Positions 33,416 to 41,836 of a stretch of DNA of 64,000 nt are shown here, in pieces. Each line of letters starts with the position of its first letter. Within the stretch, counting starts at the first letter, position 1. This DNA is from Inhella gelatinilytica (GTDB taxonomy: Bacteria > Pseudomonadota > Gammaproteobacteria > Burkholderiales > Burkholderiaceae_C): positions 124,001 through 188,000 of the forward strand of contig NZ_JAEDAL010000002.1 in NCBI RefSeq assembly GCF_016093295.1, read 5' to 3'. Position numbers and translations under genes: made by a program. The notes beneath the pieces are model-generated. The model was not told the DNA's origin. It worked only from the letters and a program-made list of their open reading frames with translations, and searched no databases.

Positions 33416-34222
33416 ATGCCCGCTTCACCTTCCCCTGCGCTGCGCCACTGGGCGCTTCACGGCGTTTTGCTGGCGCTCAAGCTCCTGCTAGCTCCGGTGC
33501 TCCTAATTCAGGGCGCCCGAGTGCGCCGGCGTGCCCTCGAGTTGCCCGAAGCGCCAGGGCCGAGACTGGGCCAAGTGGGGGCGGACGATGGGCGGCAATC
33601 ACCGCTGCGGTTGCTGATCGTGGGTGATTCCTCGGCGGCCGGTGTGGGGGCCTTGCATCAGGACCAAGCACTGGCCGTCACGGTCGCCCATCAGTTGCAC
33701 CAGACGTTGCAGCGGCCGGTTCACTGGCAGTTGGTGGCGTCAACGGGTTGGACTTCCGCCTGCGCCGTGGCCGCCCTGCCGCAGCAGAACCTGCAACCGG
33801 CTGACGTGTGGGTGAGCGTGCTGGGTGTCAATGATGTGGTGCGTCAAGTGGGGCCCACGCGAACGCTGCGGAACTTGCTGACGCTGCAAGCGATGGTGCA
33901 CGCCCAGTCGGGCGCAGTGCACTGGGTGCACTGCGCTGTGCCGCCCCTGCACCGATTTCCGCTGCTGCCGGCTCCGCTGCGTTGGGTGCTGGGCGCGCAG
34001 GCGCGATTACTCAATCAAACGCTGGTGGCGGTACTGGTTCGTCGAGAGGGCATCCAGGTTCTGGGCATGCCCCCGGGTTTGAGCGAGATGGGGGGGCTGA
34101 TGGCGGAGGATGGTTTCCACCCGGGCCCGGCGGGCTATGCGCTGTGGGGTCAGCATGTGGCTCGTCAGGTGGCTGACGTCGTGCGAAGGGGCGGCGCGCC
34201 TGGTTTGAAGGCTCGACCTTGA
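33416..34222 (+). CDS. SGNH/GDSL-type hydrolase
   Basis: This 268-residue protein has an N-terminal hydrophobic segment (residues 13-33, signal anchor or signal peptide). The SGNH blocks follow: GDSSAAG (nucleophilic Ser, near residue 70), the GVND block near 138, and the C-terminal DGFHPG with catalytic Asp and His near 230. It is an esterase or lipase of unknown substrate. Its stop overlaps the TTG start of the EamA transporter. Confidence 0.82.
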   Translation: MPASPSPALRHWALHGVLLALKLLLAPVLLIQGARVRRRALELPEAPGPRLGQVGADDGRQSPLRLLIVGDSSAAGVGALHQDQALAVTVAHQLHQTLQRPVHWQLVASTGWTSACAVAALPQQNLQPADVWVSVLGVNDVVRQVGPTRTLRNLLTLQAMVHAQSGAVHWVHCAVPPLHRFPLLPAPLRWVLGAQARLLNQTLVAVLVRREGIQVLGMPPGLSEMGGLMAEDGFHPGPAGYALWGQHVARQVADVVRRGGAPGLKARP

Positions 34223-35115
34223 CTGCCGCGAAACCGTCCTCTGTCGGGGTCGGCCTGGCGCTGGCGGGGCTGGGCGCCGTTGGGTTTTCTGGGAAGGCCA
34301 TCATCGCCAAGCTGGCCTACCGCCATGGCGTTGACGCGGTTACCGTGCTGATGTGGCGCATGGTGCTGGCGGCGCCGCTTTTCCTCGCGCTGGCGTGGTG
34401 GGCGGGGCGAGGGCAGGCGAAGCTCACGCGGGCGGATTGGCGCGATGTGCTGTTCCTGGGCTTTACGGGCTACTACCTCGCCAGTGCGTTGGACTTCGCT
34501 GGCTTGCAATACATCAGCGCCGGGCTGGAGCGCTTGATCCTCTACCTCAACCCGACGATGGTGCTGTTGTTCGGGGTATTCATGCAGGGGCAGCGTGTCC
34601 AGCCGCGGCAAGGGTGGGCCCTGGGCGTGAGTTACGCCGGTGTGGTGCTGGCCTTCGGCCAAGAGGTGAACCTGGGCGCTGGAGGGGACACGGCGCTGGG
34701 CAGTGCCTTGGTGCTGGGCAGTGCGCTGAGCTACGCGGTGTACCTGAGCCGCAGTGGCCAGGTGGTGGGGCGTTTGGGCACGCTGCGCCTGACCGGGCTC
34801 GCCACCTCGGTGGCCTGTGCCCTGTGTCTGTTGCAGTTCGTGCTGCTCAAGCCGTTGAACGCCGCCTGGGTGCCGGCACCTGTCCTGGGGCTGTCGCTCC
34901 TCAATGCCACCCTGTGTACCTTTGTGCCGGTGCTCGCAGTGATGGCGGCCGTGCAGCGCCTGGGCGCGCCGCTGGCCGCGCAAGTGGGCATGGTGGGGCC
35001 GTTCAGCACCTTGCTGTTGGCAAGCTGGCTGTTGGGCGAAGTCTTCACCCCCGGCATGCTGGCCGGCACCGTCATGGTGCTGGCTGGGGTGTGGGCGGTG
35101 AGCCGTCGCGCTTGA
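34219..35115 (+). CDS. EamA/DMT-superfamily transporter
   Basis: This 298-residue membrane protein has about ten hydrophobic segments in two EamA repeats, the drug/metabolite transporter layout. The best start is a TTG that overlaps the SGNH gene stop as TTGA; no ATG occurs before the first membrane segment. The substrate is unknown. Translational coupling with the SGNH hydrolase gene suggests, but does not prove, a linked function. Confidence 0.84.
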   Translation: MTAAKPSSVGVGLALAGLGAVGFSGKAIIAKLAYRHGVDAVTVLMWRMVLAAPLFLALAWWAGRGQAKLTRADWRDVLFLGFTGYYLASALDFAGLQYISAGLERLILYLNPTMVLLFGVFMQGQRVQPRQGWALGVSYAGVVLAFGQEVNLGAGGDTALGSALVLGSALSYAVYLSRSGQVVGRLGTLRLTGLATSVACALCLLQFVLLKPLNAAWVPAPVLGLSLLNATLCTFVPVLAVMAAVQRLGAPLAAQVGMVGPFSTLLLASWLLGEVFTPGMLAGTVMVLAGVWAVSRRA

Positions 35116-35167
35116 GGGACTGCCGGCCCAATGAGGGGATGGGTGAGGGCCAACCGCCCCAAGGCCC

Positions 35168-36517
35168 TTAGCGTTTGGGGTCGCGATCGTGCGGCCGCAG
35201 GGCGTTGAGTTGGATCCGCAGACCGTCCAGCGAAAACGGTTTGCTCATGAAGTCGTCCATGCCGGCGGCCAGACAGGCCTGGCGATCGGCCTCATAGGCG
35301 TTGGCGGTCAACGCGATGATGAACGGTTGGGATGCCAGCGACAGGGCCCGAATCGCTCGGGTGGCCTGCATGCCATCCATCACGGGCATTTGCATGTCCA
35401 TCAGCACCACGTCGTAGGCCTGGCGCTCGACGGCGGCGAGGGCTTGTCGGCCGTCCTCTGCGAGATCCGCCTTGAGGTTCAGCTTGGCCAGCAAACGCTG
35501 CGCCAGCATGCGATTGACGGGGTGGTCATCCACCACCAGAACCCGCCAATTCACCCAATCTTGTGATGGGCCAGCGGCGGGCGGATGCGACGCTAGCGCC
35601 GACTGCGTCGTACCGTTGCCCAGTTGGATGTGAAACCAAAACCGGCTGCCCGAACCCGGCGCACTGTCGACGCCAATGGCGCCCCCCATGGCCTGACACA
35701 AACTGGCGCAAATGGCCAGTCCAAGGCCCGTGCCCCCAAACTCACGGGTCGTGGACGTGTCGACTTGCGAAAAGGCCTGAAAAAGGCGCGACTGGCGGTC
35801 CACCGGGATGCCGGGTCCGGTGTCCTGAACTTCCACGTGCAGCGTCCAGTGGTCTGCCGCCTCGCGTGCGGCCCCGACCCGCAAGGCGACGGTGCCCTGG
35901 GCAGTGAACTTGATGGCGTTGGAGAGCAGGTTGGCCAGTACTTGGCGCAAGCGGGTGCTGTCCCCCTGGACAGGGTCCGGCAAGGAGCCCAAGCCCTCCA
36001 GCTCCAGTTGCAGCCCCTTGGCCTGTGCGGTCGGAAGAAACAGGGCCCATGTCGCCTCCAGTTCGCGGCGCAAGGAAAACTCCCGGTGTTCCAGGTCCAG
36101 CTTGCCGGCTTCGATCTTGGAAAAATCCAAGATGTCGTTGATCAACACCAGCAGCGACTGTCCTGCCTGCTGCAGCGTTCGCAGGTGCTCCTGCTGCTCG
36201 TCGTCCAGGGGGCTGAGGGTTAGCAGTTCCGCCATCCCCAACACGGCATTCATGGGGGTGCGAATCTCGTGACTCATCACGGCCAGGAAGGCACTTTTGG
36301 CCCGGGTTGCCGCTTCGGCCAATTCCAGTGCTTGCCGCAATTCGGCGGTGCGAGTTTGCACCTGGGTTTCCAAGTTGCCCGCCAAGGCCGTGAGCGCGCG
36401 GTTGGCTTCGTAGAGTGCCAGACTGCGGTCCTCCAACAGCCGCTCGGCTTCCTTGCGGGCCAGGCGCTCGCGATCCAGTCGTCGCTGCCAGCGGGGGTCG
36501 GGACGATCCGGGTCCAT
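35168..36517 (-). CDS. Hybrid histidine kinase / response regulator, H-NOX partner
   Basis: This 449-residue soluble protein has a coiled-coil N-terminus (residues 15-75) with no PAS or membrane domain. The HisKA phospho-acceptor H83 is in [10 protein letters not shown], and the ATPase has N200 (LLSNAIKF) plus DTGPGIP and GGTGLGLAI boxes. The C-terminal receiver domain has phosphorylatable D374 ([12 protein letters not shown]). It starts five bases after the H-NOX gene. This is the usual layout of H-NOX-associated kinases, in which NO-bound H-NOX inhibits autophosphorylation. The output protein is not adjacent. Confidence 0.93.
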   Translation of the reverse strand: MDPDRPDPRWQRRLDRERLARKEAERLLEDRSLALYEANRALTALAGNLETQVQTRTAELRQALELAEAATRAKSAFLAVMSHEIRTPMNAVLGMAELLTLSPLDDEQQEHLRTLQQAGQSLLVLINDILDFSKIEAGKLDLEHREFSLRRELEATWALFLPTAQAKGLQLELEGLGSLPDPVQGDSTRLRQVLANLLSNAIKFTAQGTVALRVGAAREAADHWTLHVEVQDTGPGIPVDRQSRLFQAFSQVDTSTTREFGGTGLGLAICASLCQAMGGAIGVDSAPGSGSRFWFHIQLGNGTTQSALASHPPAAGPSQDWVNWRVLVVDDHPVNRMLAQRLLAKLNLKADLAEDGRQALAAVERQAYDVVLMDMQMPVMDGMQATRAIRALSLASQPFIIALTANAYEADRQACLAAGMDDFMSKPFSLDGLRIQLNALRPHDRDPKR

Positions 36518-36522
36518 CCGTC

Positions 36523-37059
36523 TCAGCTTCGTTCCAACACAAAACGCACACGATGGGCTGGCGCGACCGCCTCCCGGTGGACCTGGATTCCGCCCCCGAA
36601 GTGCGCCACGCAGCCCCGCATCAGCCCCTCTGCCAGGTCTTCGAAGTGACGGCTGGACTCGTAGTCCAAGACGAGGCGCTGGGGTTCGTGCAGAACAACG
36701 TGAAAACGCGGCAATTCGGCGTCGGGGTAGAGCTTGAGTACCTCGGCATGAATGACATCCTCAATGCCGGCCAGAAACACCAGGGCATCGGTCATGCCCA
36801 CAAAAAAACGGGGATAGGCCTGGACAAAACGACTGAACAGGTGCTCGCCGAAGGCCCGCAATAGCGCGGGCACCGGGGTTTCGGTCCGTACCGCCAAGGC
36901 CTGGACCAGCGCGACGATTTCACCGTGAGGGTAGGTGCCCACCGCGGTGTAGGCGCCACCCGACGCGGGCTGAGCATCGTCCAGGATGTCGTCGACGCGA
37001 TCCGCGCCGAATCGAGCCTCGACCATCTCCAAAAACTCGGTAAACACAACGCCCTTCAT
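36523..37059 (-). CDS. H-NOX haem nitric-oxide sensor
   Basis: This 178-residue protein is a haem NO/O2-binding domain. The proximal haem ligand is H104 ([16 protein letters not shown]), and the haem-propionate motif YxSxR is complete (Y133, S135, R137). Length is the same as stand-alone bacterial H-NOX proteins. It should sense NO in the cytoplasm and control the hybrid kinase encoded immediately downstream. That suits a genome with nap and nos genes. The promoter must lie in the 140-base gap upstream, where I see no clear operator. Confidence 0.94.
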   Translation of the reverse strand: MKGVVFTEFLEMVEARFGADRVDDILDDAQPASGGAYTAVGTYPHGEIVALVQALAVRTETPVPALLRAFGEHLFSRFVQAYPRFFVGMTDALVFLAGIEDVIHAEVLKLYPDAELPRFHVVLHEPQRLVLDYESSRHFEDLAEGLMRGCVAHFGGGIQVHREAVAPAHRVRFVLERS

Positions 37060-37160
37060 GACGCCCCTCCCGCCTCATCACCTCTGAGCTTAGGACGCGA
37101 GCTTCGGTGGCTCCAAGCGGGGCATACCCTGGTAATCCGGAGCCTCAACCCGGTCCGGTC

Positions 37161-37201
37161 AAACGCCCGGATTGCTCCGAGCCCGGGCACCAGGGGCGTT
37201 T
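37161..37201 (-). terminator. Inverted repeat at the end of the FAD oxidoreductase gene
   Basis: AAACGCCC (37161-37168) pairs with GGGCGTTT (37194-37201) around a 25-base loop that can form an inner GCCCGG/CCGGGC stem. It overlaps the TAA of the minus-strand oxidoreductase gene. It may end that transcript; there is no long U-tract. Confidence 0.4.
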
Positions 37202-38354
37202 AGATGACGTTGCGCTCCACCAGCCGTTCGCCCCGACGCAAGCGCGCGGGAGCCAGGGGGCTCAGATCCAGGGTTTGATAGGTGCCGGTGGCAATCCATT
37301 CGGCCACACCCCGCCCCACACCGGCGGCGTGTTGCAGTCCATGGCCTGAGAAGCCACAGGCCAGCAAGAGCCCGGGGCACTCGGGGAGGGGCCCCACCCA
37401 GCCGTTGTGATCAAAGGGGTTGATTTCGTAATAGCCCGCCCAGGCGCGGGCTGGGCGTAGCGTCTCGAAGCCCGGCACCCGGTGGGCCAGGGCCGGCCAC
37501 AGCCGCTCCTCAAACAAGTGGGGCTCGGGGTCCAGCGGCAGGTCGTCGTCGTCGGCGCCAAGGGGCGGACCGCCACAGAGGAACACCTCGCCCTCGGGCC
37601 GGAACCAAAGCCCCGTTTGCGGGTCGGCGTCGATGACCAAGGGGCAGCCCGGCGCGCGCTCGGGGCTGGTGAAGGCGTAGACGCTGCGGCGTTTGGCGTG
37701 CACCGGCACGTCCAGCCCCGCGCTGGCTGCGAGTTGCCCCGACCAAGCGCCACAGGCCAGGACCACGGTGTCGGCTTGCAAGGGCCCTTGTGGGGTGTGG
37801 ACCCGGGCCAGGCTGCCGTCGGCATGGCGCTCCAGGCTCAGGGCCTCGGTGGTCACGAATTGCACGCCGGCGGCTTGCGCCTGGCGCTTGAAGTGCATCA
37901 GGAGCCCCCAACCATCAAACCAACCTTCGCCCTCAGCGCCCCATTGGCCGAGTTGTAGGTCGTCGGTGCGCAGCCAGGGCCAGCGCGCCGTCAGGGCTGC
38001 ACGGTCCAGCAACTGCACCGGGGCACCGGCGGCGCGCTGCACGGCGTGCAACTCGTGCAGGGTGTCCGCTTGTGCGGTCGTACCGGCGAGGTAGAGGTAG
38101 CCCCGGGGCTGAAAGGCGGCTGCAGGCCCGATACGGCGCAGCAGGTCCAGGCCCACTTGGGAAAGGGCGATGTTCAGCGGTGTGCTGAACTGCTGCCGGA
38201 TCGAGGCCGCCGACAGCGCCGAGGAGGCCTGACGGTACTGTGGGTCGCGCTCCAGCACCGTGATGCGACCGCCCCAGTCCGGGCGAGCGGCCAGGGCGGC
38301 GGCGACCGCACAGCCCAGGGCGCCGCCGCCGAGGATCAGCACCTCGTGCGGCAT
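37200..38354 (-). CDS. DAO-family FAD-dependent oxidoreductase
   Basis: This 384-residue flavoenzyme has the FAD-binding motif GGGALGCAVAAALA (residues 9-22) and a C-terminal CGFSGHGLQHAAGVGRGVAEWI block, typical of sarcosine oxidase, glycine oxidase and related D-amino-acid oxidases. The substrate cannot be told from sequence. It follows the acyl-CoA thioesterase gene by five bases on the same strand, so both are probably cotranscribed. Confidence 0.86.
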   Translation of the reverse strand: MPHEVLILGGGALGCAVAAALAARPDWGGRITVLERDPQYRQASSALSAASIRQQFSTPLNIALSQVGLDLLRRIGPAAAFQPRGYLYLAGTTAQADTLHELHAVQRAAGAPVQLLDRAALTARWPWLRTDDLQLGQWGAEGEGWFDGWGLLMHFKRQAQAAGVQFVTTEALSLERHADGSLARVHTPQGPLQADTVVLACGAWSGQLAASAGLDVPVHAKRRSVYAFTSPERAPGCPLVIDADPQTGLWFRPEGEVFLCGGPPLGADDDDLPLDPEPHLFEERLWPALAHRVPGFETLRPARAWAGYYEINPFDHNGWVGPLPECPGLLLACGFSGHGLQHAAGVGRGVAEWIATGTYQTLDLSPLAPARLRRGERLVERNVI

Positions 38355-38359
38355 GGGGC

Positions 38360-38779
38360 TCAGGCCTGCAATTGCAGCTGGCGTGGCTTGCCCTGGTTGT
38401 CAATGGCGACGAAGGTGAGCTCCGCGTCCGTCACCTTGACCACTTGCGGGTTCTCGGGGTTGCGCTCGGCAAACACCTCGACCTGGACCGTGATGGACGT
38501 GCGGCCGATGCGCAAGACCTTGGCGTAGAAGCTCAGCAGGTCGCCCACGGTCACGGGCTGCTTGAAGATGAACTCTTTGACGGCCACGGTGGTGACGCGG
38601 CCCCGGCTGATGCGCGTGGGCAGCACCGAGGCGGCCAAGTCGACCTGGGCCATGATCCAGCCGCCGAAGATGTCGCCATTGGCGTTGGCGTCGGCGGGCA
38701 GGGGGATGACGCGCAAGACCAGCTCGCGCTCGCTGGGCAGTTGGGCGGGGTGCATGAAGGGGCTGGCGGTTTCAGTCAT
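38360..38779 (-). CDS. YciA-like acyl-CoA thioesterase
   Basis: This 139-residue hotdog-fold enzyme matches YciA. NANGDIFGGWIMAQVDLAAS (near residues 32-51) contains the active-site Asp, and VAVKEFIFKQPVTVGD follows. It hydrolyses acyl-CoA to the free acid, and family members hexamerise. It lies upstream of the FAD oxidoreductase gene on the same strand. The ATG is 27 bases from the end of the HD-GYP gene. Confidence 0.92.
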   Translation of the reverse strand: MTETASPFMHPAQLPSERELVLRVIPLPADANANGDIFGGWIMAQVDLAASVLPTRISRGRVTTVAVKEFIFKQPVTVGDLLSFYAKVLRIGRTSITVQVEVFAERNPENPQVVKVTDAELTFVAIDNQGKPRQLQLQA

Positions 38780-38806
38780 GCCGCCATCCTAGAGCGGATG
38801 CACCGT

Positions 38807-41746
38807 TCAAGGGGCGGCGGGGCTTTGCGATGGTGCAAAGCATTCTTTCGGTCCGACTGGGTCGGATTCGGGCAGCAGGGCCAACAGGCCCGCCATGTCC
38901 ACGGCATCGCGTTGTTCGGGCAGCAGGAACTCGGCGGCGAATTCGTCCCACAGCCGGCTGTGCAGGAAGTAGCGGAACAGCGCCGGGTCCAGGTGCCGGT
39001 CGCGGCACATCTGCACCATGATGCGCAGGGTCTCGTTCAAGGTCTTGGGGGTCTTGTAGGGGCGGTCGGCCGAGGTCAGGGCTTCGAAAACGTCGGCCAG
39101 CGCCATCACGCGATCCTCGACACCCAGCTGGTCGGCGCCGAGCCGCCGCGGATAGCCTTGCCCGTCCAGCTTTTCGTGGTGCGAGGCGGCGTACTCGGGC
39201 ACGCGCGCCAGGTCCTCTGGCCAGGGTAGGCCCTTGAGCATGATGTAGGTCTGGACGATGTGGTCGTTGATGCGGAAGCGGTCTTCGTCCGTCAGCGTGC
39301 CGCGGCGCACGCTGAGGTTGTGCAGCTCGCCCTGGTGCTGCTGCTGCTCGGGCAGGCGCATGTCAAAGCCGTAGCGGTTGCGGGGGTCGTCCTTGGCCAC
39401 GGGCGGGCGGGTCTCGCCCCAGGGCACGCGGTGTTCGGGCCGGTCGGCCAGCAGCGGTTCGGGCGCCGGCAGGGGCGGGGCCTCGGGGCGAGCGGCCTGC
39501 AGGCGGCTCGCCTCGGCCTCGGACAGGCCGAGCCGGTCGTCGAAATGGCGCAGCCAGGTTTGGGCGCCGATGCGGTGCAAGCGCTCGATGGCGGCATCCG
39601 CCAGAAACTCCCCGCCCACATTGCACTGGGCGACGAAGGCAAAGTCCTCGCGCAGCTGCCGCTGGCGCTCGTGCAACGCGGCGGTGTCGAGTTCGCCGCG
39701 CAGCGCAGCCATCTCCATGTCACGCCACAGGATTTCAAAGCGCGTGCGCACCTCGTGGATGCGGTTGTAGATCAGCTCCAGCTTGGTGGCTTTGTCCACG
39801 ATGTGTTCGGGGCTGGTGACCTTGCCACAGTCGTGCAACCAGGCGCCGAGTCGGAAGGCGTAGCGCTGGGCTTCGCTGAGTTGGAAGCTGGCGAAGGGGC
39901 CCTCCTGCTCGGCGCACAGGCGCTCGACCAGGGTCGTGGCCAGGCGCGGCACGCGGTCGCAGTGCCCGCCGGTGTAGGGGCTCTTGGCGTCGATGGCGTC
40001 GGCCATCAGGCGGATCACGGCATCAAACAGCTGGCGCTGGGCCTTGATGAGCTGCCGGGTCTCGATGGCCACGGCCAGCATGCCGCTGAGCTGGCGTGCA
40101 AAGCTCACGAAAGCGGGGTCGCCATGCTCCTCGTCGGCCGGGAACTCCAACACGAGCAGGCCTTGCAGGCGCCCATCGCGGCCGTGCAGCTCCAGGTCCA
40201 TTTGCTTGCGGCCTTCCCCCCGTGCAGTCTGCCGCGCGGGCCGGCCGCTGGGGTAGGCGAAGGCCTCGGGCAGCACCTGCTCGGGCGCGCCCGCGCTGGC
40301 GGCGTGCTGCATCTGCTGGGCGTCGCGATGCCAGAGAAAGACCTGGGCCGCACTGCAGTGGGTGGCTTGAACCAATTGGTCCAACACCTGCTGCAGCATG
40401 CGCTCCGTCTCCGGCTCGGTCGCCATCTGTTCGCTCAGGCGCAAGAAGGCGCCGATGGTGCCGCCCATGCGTTCGATGGCCTGGTTCAGCTCGTTGACCT
40501 CGCACACCGGGCTGCGCGTCAACGGGGCCGGCCGAAAGTCGAAGTGCGTCAGCCGCTGCGTGCGCTCGCTCAGTTGATCCAGGCGCCGCGCCAGCAGGGA
40601 GCCGGCCCACCAACCCACCGGCAGCAGCAGCAGGGCCAGGCCGGTGGCAATCCAGCGGGCCCGGTGCGCGCGGGCGCGGGCCGGTGCCACCAGATCTTCC
40701 AGCGGGGTCACAGCCAGCAACTCCACGCCGGGGCCGAGGCCAACTTCCAGCGCCAGCCGGATGCCCACCCAGGCCTCGCCGTCGGCGGCCGTGAAGGTAT
40801 GCGCCTGCTCCGAGGTCAAGGCCTGCAGGGGGGCCAGGGCGGGGGCCCCCAAGTCGGCCACCGTGGCCAGACGGACCTTGTCGCCCACGCGGGTTTCGAG
40901 CCGTGCGGCCTCGGTGAAGGCCAACACCTGACCTTGGGCATTCATCAAGGCCATCTGCGTGCCGCGCGTGCTGCGCAGACCACCCAGCGTTCGGGAGAGG
41001 TCTTGCAGCTGCAGGTCGGCGCCGACGACGGCCCCGCCCTCGCGGCTGCGCTGGCTCAGCGTCAGGCCGGCGCTGCGGGTGGTGAAGAACAGGTAGGGTG
41101 CGCTCACGGCGAGCCCGGGTTGGGCCAGCGCCGGCGCCCACCAGTCGCGCGTGCGCGGGTCGTAGCGGTAGGTGGGGCGTTCCTGGCTGACGAGCAGCTG
41201 CCCGGTGCTGTCGAGATAGTGGTAGCGGCCCTGCATGGCGCCATCCCTGTCGCGGTCCTGGGTCTGGAGCAAATAGGCTGCGGCGGCCGGGGCTTCGAAG
41301 CGGGTGCGTTCGGCCGCCGTGCGCAGTGGGCGGGCCAGAAAGAACTCGCCGTCGGTATAGCCGACGTAGAGCGCTGCCAGCAGTGGGTTGGCGTCCAACT
41401 CGGCGGTCAGCACATGGGCCCGGGCCAGGCGGGCGCTCCAATGGGTGGCGCTGGCCAGCGGGTCAAAACCCACTTGGCGCACGACGGTGGCGCCCGGCTG
41501 CAGCAGGCCGCGCATGCGCTCCTCGATCAACTGGCTGGCCTGCTGGGCGCTGCGCTGGGCGTCTTGGGTGAAGCGGTCCCGACCCTGCCAGACGTTGATG
41601 CCCAGCTGGGCGGTGGCCATCACCACCATGCAGGCGACCACGAGCGAGGCGAGCAAGACCCGCAGCCCGAGGCCGCGCTTGAGCAACTGGGTCAGGGCTT
41701 GCGGCGGGCGGGCCCACCACCGGGGTGCAGAGGAGGAGGGGTGCAT
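38807..41746 (-). CDS. Membrane HD-GYP phosphodiesterase with sensor, HAMP and GAF domains
   Basis: This 979-residue signalling protein should hydrolyse cyclic di-GMP. A membrane helix (residues 28-48) leads to a periplasmic Cache-like sensor (about 50-300). A second helix, a HAMP region (about 330-390) and a GAF domain (about 400-540) come next. The HD-GYP domain has HDCGK near 638 and HHEKLDGQGYP near 854. These two catalytic blocks are about 215 residues apart because of a large insertion that includes a Pro-rich stretch. I start at the ATG at 41746; the frame is open further upstream without recognisable sequence. It is divergent from the ABC exporter. Confidence 0.9.
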   Translation of the reverse strand: MHPSSSAPRWWARPPQALTQLLKRGLGLRVLLASLVVACMVVMATAQLGINVWQGRDRFTQDAQRSAQQASQLIEERMRGLLQPGATVVRQVGFDPLASATHWSARLARAHVLTAELDANPLLAALYVGYTDGEFFLARPLRTAAERTRFEAPAAAAYLLQTQDRDRDGAMQGRYHYLDSTGQLLVSQERPTYRYDPRTRDWWAPALAQPGLAVSAPYLFFTTRSAGLTLSQRSREGGAVVGADLQLQDLSRTLGGLRSTRGTQMALMNAQGQVLAFTEAARLETRVGDKVRLATVADLGAPALAPLQALTSEQAHTFTAADGEAWVGIRLALEVGLGPGVELLAVTPLEDLVAPARARAHRARWIATGLALLLLPVGWWAGSLLARRLDQLSERTQRLTHFDFRPAPLTRSPVCEVNELNQAIERMGGTIGAFLRLSEQMATEPETERMLQQVLDQLVQATHCSAAQVFLWHRDAQQMQHAASAGAPEQVLPEAFAYPSGRPARQTARGEGRKQMDLELHGRDGRLQGLLVLEFPADEEHGDPAFVSFARQLSGMLAVAIETRQLIKAQRQLFDAVIRLMADAIDAKSPYTGGHCDRVPRLATTLVERLCAEQEGPFASFQLSEAQRYAFRLGAWLHDCGKVTSPEHIVDKATKLELIYNRIHEVRTRFEILWRDMEMAALRGELDTAALHERQRQLREDFAFVAQCNVGGEFLADAAIERLHRIGAQTWLRHFDDRLGLSEAEASRLQAARPEAPPLPAPEPLLADRPEHRVPWGETRPPVAKDDPRNRYGFDMRLPEQQQHQGELHNLSVRRGTLTDEDRFRINDHIVQTYIMLKGLPWPEDLARVPEYAASHHEKLDGQGYPRRLGADQLGVEDRVMALADVFEALTSADRPYKTPKTLNETLRIMVQMCRDRHLDPALFRYFLHSRLWDEFAAEFLLPEQRDAVDMAGLLALLPESDPVGPKECFAPSQSPAAP

Positions 41747-41836
41747 GGCCCAGTCTATGTGAGGGGGGCGGGAGCCCAGGGTCCTGCGCATGAACGAGGC
41801 GCGGAGAATGCAGCGCTGCTGTTTTGAGCCGACCCG

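Noticed and set aside
39260-41827. An open frame of about 855 codons antisense to the HD-GYP gene
   Set aside because: Shadow of the HD-GYP gene, with no motif and an Ala/Gln/Gly-rich composition.
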